64,000 nucleotides of DNA, from assembly GCA_035279905.1 (NCBI GenBank), contig DATEGZ010000149.1, positions 1 to 64,000 of the forward strand. Direction: 5' to 3'. Shown here in pieces: positions 62,290 to 64,000 of the stretch. A program made the position numbers and the translations under genes. The stretch is from DATEGZ01 sp035279905. Its GTDB lineage: Bacteria > Acidobacteriota > Vicinamibacteria > Vicinamibacterales > SCN-69-37. Below the pieces are notes generated by a model. The model worked only from the letters and a program-made list of their open reading frames with translations. It ran no database searches and was not told where the DNA came from. How positions within the stretch are numbered: position 1 is the stretch's first letter; each line of letters begins with the position of its first letter.

Positions 62290-63570
62290 CTAAGCGTTCG
62301 GCCCCCGGCCGATCCCGAGCCCCTGTCGATCCACCACCGACGCATCGCGCCGCTCGTCGGCGTTGGTGAAGGACTGCGCGATGGATTCGTCCAGGCGGCG
62401 CTCCCACCGGCGCAGCGCCGGCTGCCGATCGGCGGGCACGACGAGGCTCAGCGACGCGATCAGCGCGCGCATGCGCCGCATCACCTGCACGCTCTGCGCG
62501 CCGTACATCCGGATTTCGTCGAAGGACAGGCGCAGGTAGTCGCTCCACTCGGGGAAGGGGACGATCACGCGCACGCGGCCGCTCGCGTCCGCGAACGCGC
62601 CGATGTCGAGGCGCCGGTTGCCGAGATGGGTGAGCAGGTCCTCGATTTGATCGAGCGCTTGTACCGCGGTCGTCGGATCGTTGATCGCCGGTGAGAGCGC
62701 GCGAATCGCGATGTCGACGAGCAGCCGGATGGCGTACTTCGGATCCTGTTCGAACGTCCGATCGTCGCCGACCACGATCGCGCCTTTGATAACGCTGGCG
62801 TCGAGCGGCCGGAGGCTCGTGATCCGCACGAGGGGCGTGCGTTCGACGAGCGTGTCGCCCACGGCGGCGAGGACCTCGATCACGCCGTCGGCAGCCACGG
62901 CGGCGGCGATGAGGGCCTCCACGCGGACGGCCTGGATCACCTGCGGGCGGCCGACGTGCGCGACGGTGCTCACAACCGCGCCAGCGGGCGGCGCCGCCGC
63001 GGCCGCTTGAGGCGCCGGCGCGTCGGCCGGCGGATACAGATCGGCAATGGCCTCGCGGCCCTGGTTGCCCGTGAAGATCAGCATGCGGTTGACCTGCAAC
63101 CGCCCGATGCGCTCGATCAGCGCGACGAAGGCGCCCATGCTGGCGAGGAGCAGCCCGAAGACCATGTACTCGCTCACGAGCGGCACGCGCCCCGATCCGT
63201 CGCGATCGATCCACGCGATCATCAGCAGCGCGTAGAGGAACGTCGCGCTGAACAAGCCCATCGAATGGGTCAGCACCGGGTCGCGTGCGATCCACAGCAC
63301 GAGCCTGGGCGAGTAGGCGGTGGCGCTGAACTGGACCATGACGAACGCGAGCGAGAAGACGATCGCCGTGAGCGAGATCATCCCCGAGGCGACCGCGGAA
63401 GAGATCGTGATCGCCGATGAGGGGGCCATCGAGGAGACGAGATCAGGGAAGAAATGATGCTCCAGCCGCGGAAACACCAATCCGGCGGCGATGGCCGCGG
63501 CCATGTAGGCCATCGGCACGCTCCACCCGATCTGCAACCGGCGTCCAAGGAGCTGGGGGAGCGGCGCCAT
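62290..63570 (-). CDS. DUF2254 family membrane protein
   Basis: 426 aa. Four membrane helices lie in the N-terminal half (VPMAYMAAAIAAGLVFPRL; AVASGMISLTAIVFSLAFVM; MGLFSATFLYALLMIAWIDR; YMVFGLLLASMGAFVALIER). FSATAYSPRLVLWIARDPVL and RALSPAINDPTTAVQALDQI are DUF2254 signatures. The C-terminal half is soluble. An Ala/Pro-rich insert near residue 180 is extra. The family has no established function. The gene is one base after the neighbouring stop at 63572, so the two form an operon. Confidence 0.9.
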   Translation of the reverse strand: MAPLPQLLGRRLQIGWSVPMAYMAAAIAAGLVFPRLEHHFFPDLVSSMAPSSAITISSAVASGMISLTAIVFSLAFVMVQFSATAYSPRLVLWIARDPVLTHSMGLFSATFLYALLMIAWIDRDGSGRVPLVSEYMVFGLLLASMGAFVALIERIGRLQVNRMLIFTGNQGREAIADLYPPADAPAPQAAAAAPPAGAVVSTVAHVGRPQVIQAVRVEALIAAAVAADGVIEVLAAVGDTLVERTPLVRITSLRPLDASVIKGAIVVGDDRTFEQDPKYAIRLLVDIAIRALSPAINDPTTAVQALDQIEDLLTHLGNRRLDIGAFADASGRVRVIVPFPEWSDYLRLSFDEIRMYGAQSVQVMRRMRALIASLSLVVPADRQPALRRWERRLDESIAQSFTNADERRDASVVDRQGLGIGRGPNA

Positions 63571-63571
63571 A

Positions 63572-64000
63572 TCAGAAGCTGTACGCCATGTAGACCATCC
63601 CGTACGTGAAGTTCTTCGTCCGGCCGGTCAACTGTTCGATGGCTTTGCCCGGCGAGTTGAACGCGAGCACGAAGCTCACGACGAAGTTGTTGTTGATGTT
63701 CCAGTCGACGTAGCCGTCGGTTTCGATCGCCGCATGCTTGTCGGTGACGTTGCCGCCGAACGACGGCGGATGATCCAGCAGGAAGTTGTAGACGATGACG
63801 CCGGCGTCGATCGAGTCCGTGGGATCGAGGTTCAGGCGCACCATGTGGGACCGCAGGTTGGAGTTGCTGAGAACGTATTCGCCGGCGATTTCGCCCTGCC
63901 ACCAGACTCCCCAGTCGGCGAACCCCGTGAACAGCGGGTCGAACGCCTCGTTCTTCGGCGTCGCGGGATTGTCGCCCTGGAAGAACGCGTAGCGATACGA
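63572..64000 (-). CDS. Outer-membrane protein, alginate-export/porin-like (cut by window end)
   Basis: The frame is open from the window edge to TGA at 63572. The visible 142 residues include DNPATPKNEAFDPLFTGFAD, WGVWWQGEIAGEYVLSNSNL and, after RSHMVRLNLDPTDSIDAGVI, a C-terminal FTYGMVYMAYSF strand. This resembles the C-terminal part of alginate-export-type barrels (YRYAFFQGD..FDPLF..W..WWQGEI). Only part is present, so the family call is moderate. It is upstream of the DUF2254 gene. Confidence 0.7.
   Translation of the reverse strand, partial: SYRYAFFQGDNPATPKNEAFDPLFTGFADWGVWWQGEIAGEYVLSNSNLRSHMVRLNLDPTDSIDAGVIVYNFLLDHPPSFGGNVTDKHAAIETDGYVDWNINNNFVVSFVLAFNSPGKAIEQLTGRTKNFTYGMVYMAYSF

Overview
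The window looks like a chromosomal segment of a GC-rich Gram-negative soil bacterium, most probably an acidobacterium of the Vicinamibacteria type. Reasons: an ADOP-type (acidobacterial duplicated orphan permease) MacB/FtsX protein, a decayed carboxypeptidase-regulatory-like fragment of the kind abundant in that phylum, Kdo/LPS genes, a Bacillus-like three-gene succinate dehydrogenase, a type IV pilus operon and many outer-membrane barrels. This assignment is inference from gene content, not a database result.

Layout. (a) 1-8300: remnant of an integrated mobilizable element. It has an oriT-like nested inverted repeat, a frameshifted MobA/MobL relaxase and partner, a four-gene minus-strand cargo (mini AraC-like regulator, secreted Cys-rich peptide, membrane-tethered redoxin, ADOP permease), a decayed CDS fragment, a tRNA 3'-half scar, and an excisionase/tyrosine integrase pair that ends inside tRNA-Ala(CGC). 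(b) 8373-15402: pfkA, then a minus-strand core block rplM-rpsI-rpsB-tsf | pyrH-frr-thrC-asparaginase. (c) 15610-23690: pilMNOPQ plus two lipoproteins and a TPR protein with a very long Ala/Glu/Lys/Arg repeat. (d) 23699-29793: M24 peptidase, accB-accC, thiE, APC permease, folD. (e) 29770-36546, minus: kdsB-pyrG-kdsA-kdsD-kdsC-lapB-coaE, an LPS (Kdo) operon. (f) 36611-39491: a PulC/GspC-like protein, icd, mdh. (g) 39550-41806: a small-protein and repeat zone with a secreted cyanophycinase-like hydrolase and an orphan pilin-like protein. (h) 41816-50130, minus: sdhCAB, a PAS-type sigma54 activator, a barrel protein, an 818-aa Tyr/Gly-rich repeat protein and an ABM-fold protein. (i) 50421-55619: DUF3011-porin, amidohydrolase, DcaP-like porin, glutaminase. 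(j) 55699-64000: an RND efflux tripartite system, a barrel protein, DUF2254 and a partial outer-membrane protein.

How the parts fit. Several intergenic regions carry sigma54-like -24/-12 sites: upstream of pfkA, pilM and a 31-aa small protein, and as a divergent pair at 50156/50378. A sigma54 enhancer-binding protein is encoded nearby (45152-46483). Together with the glutaminase, asparaginase and cyanophycinase-like genes and the porins, this suggests nitrogen- or energy-responsive nutrient scavenging. The most unusual candidate system is the mobile four-gene redoxin / Cys-peptide / ADOP cassette at 1707-5832.
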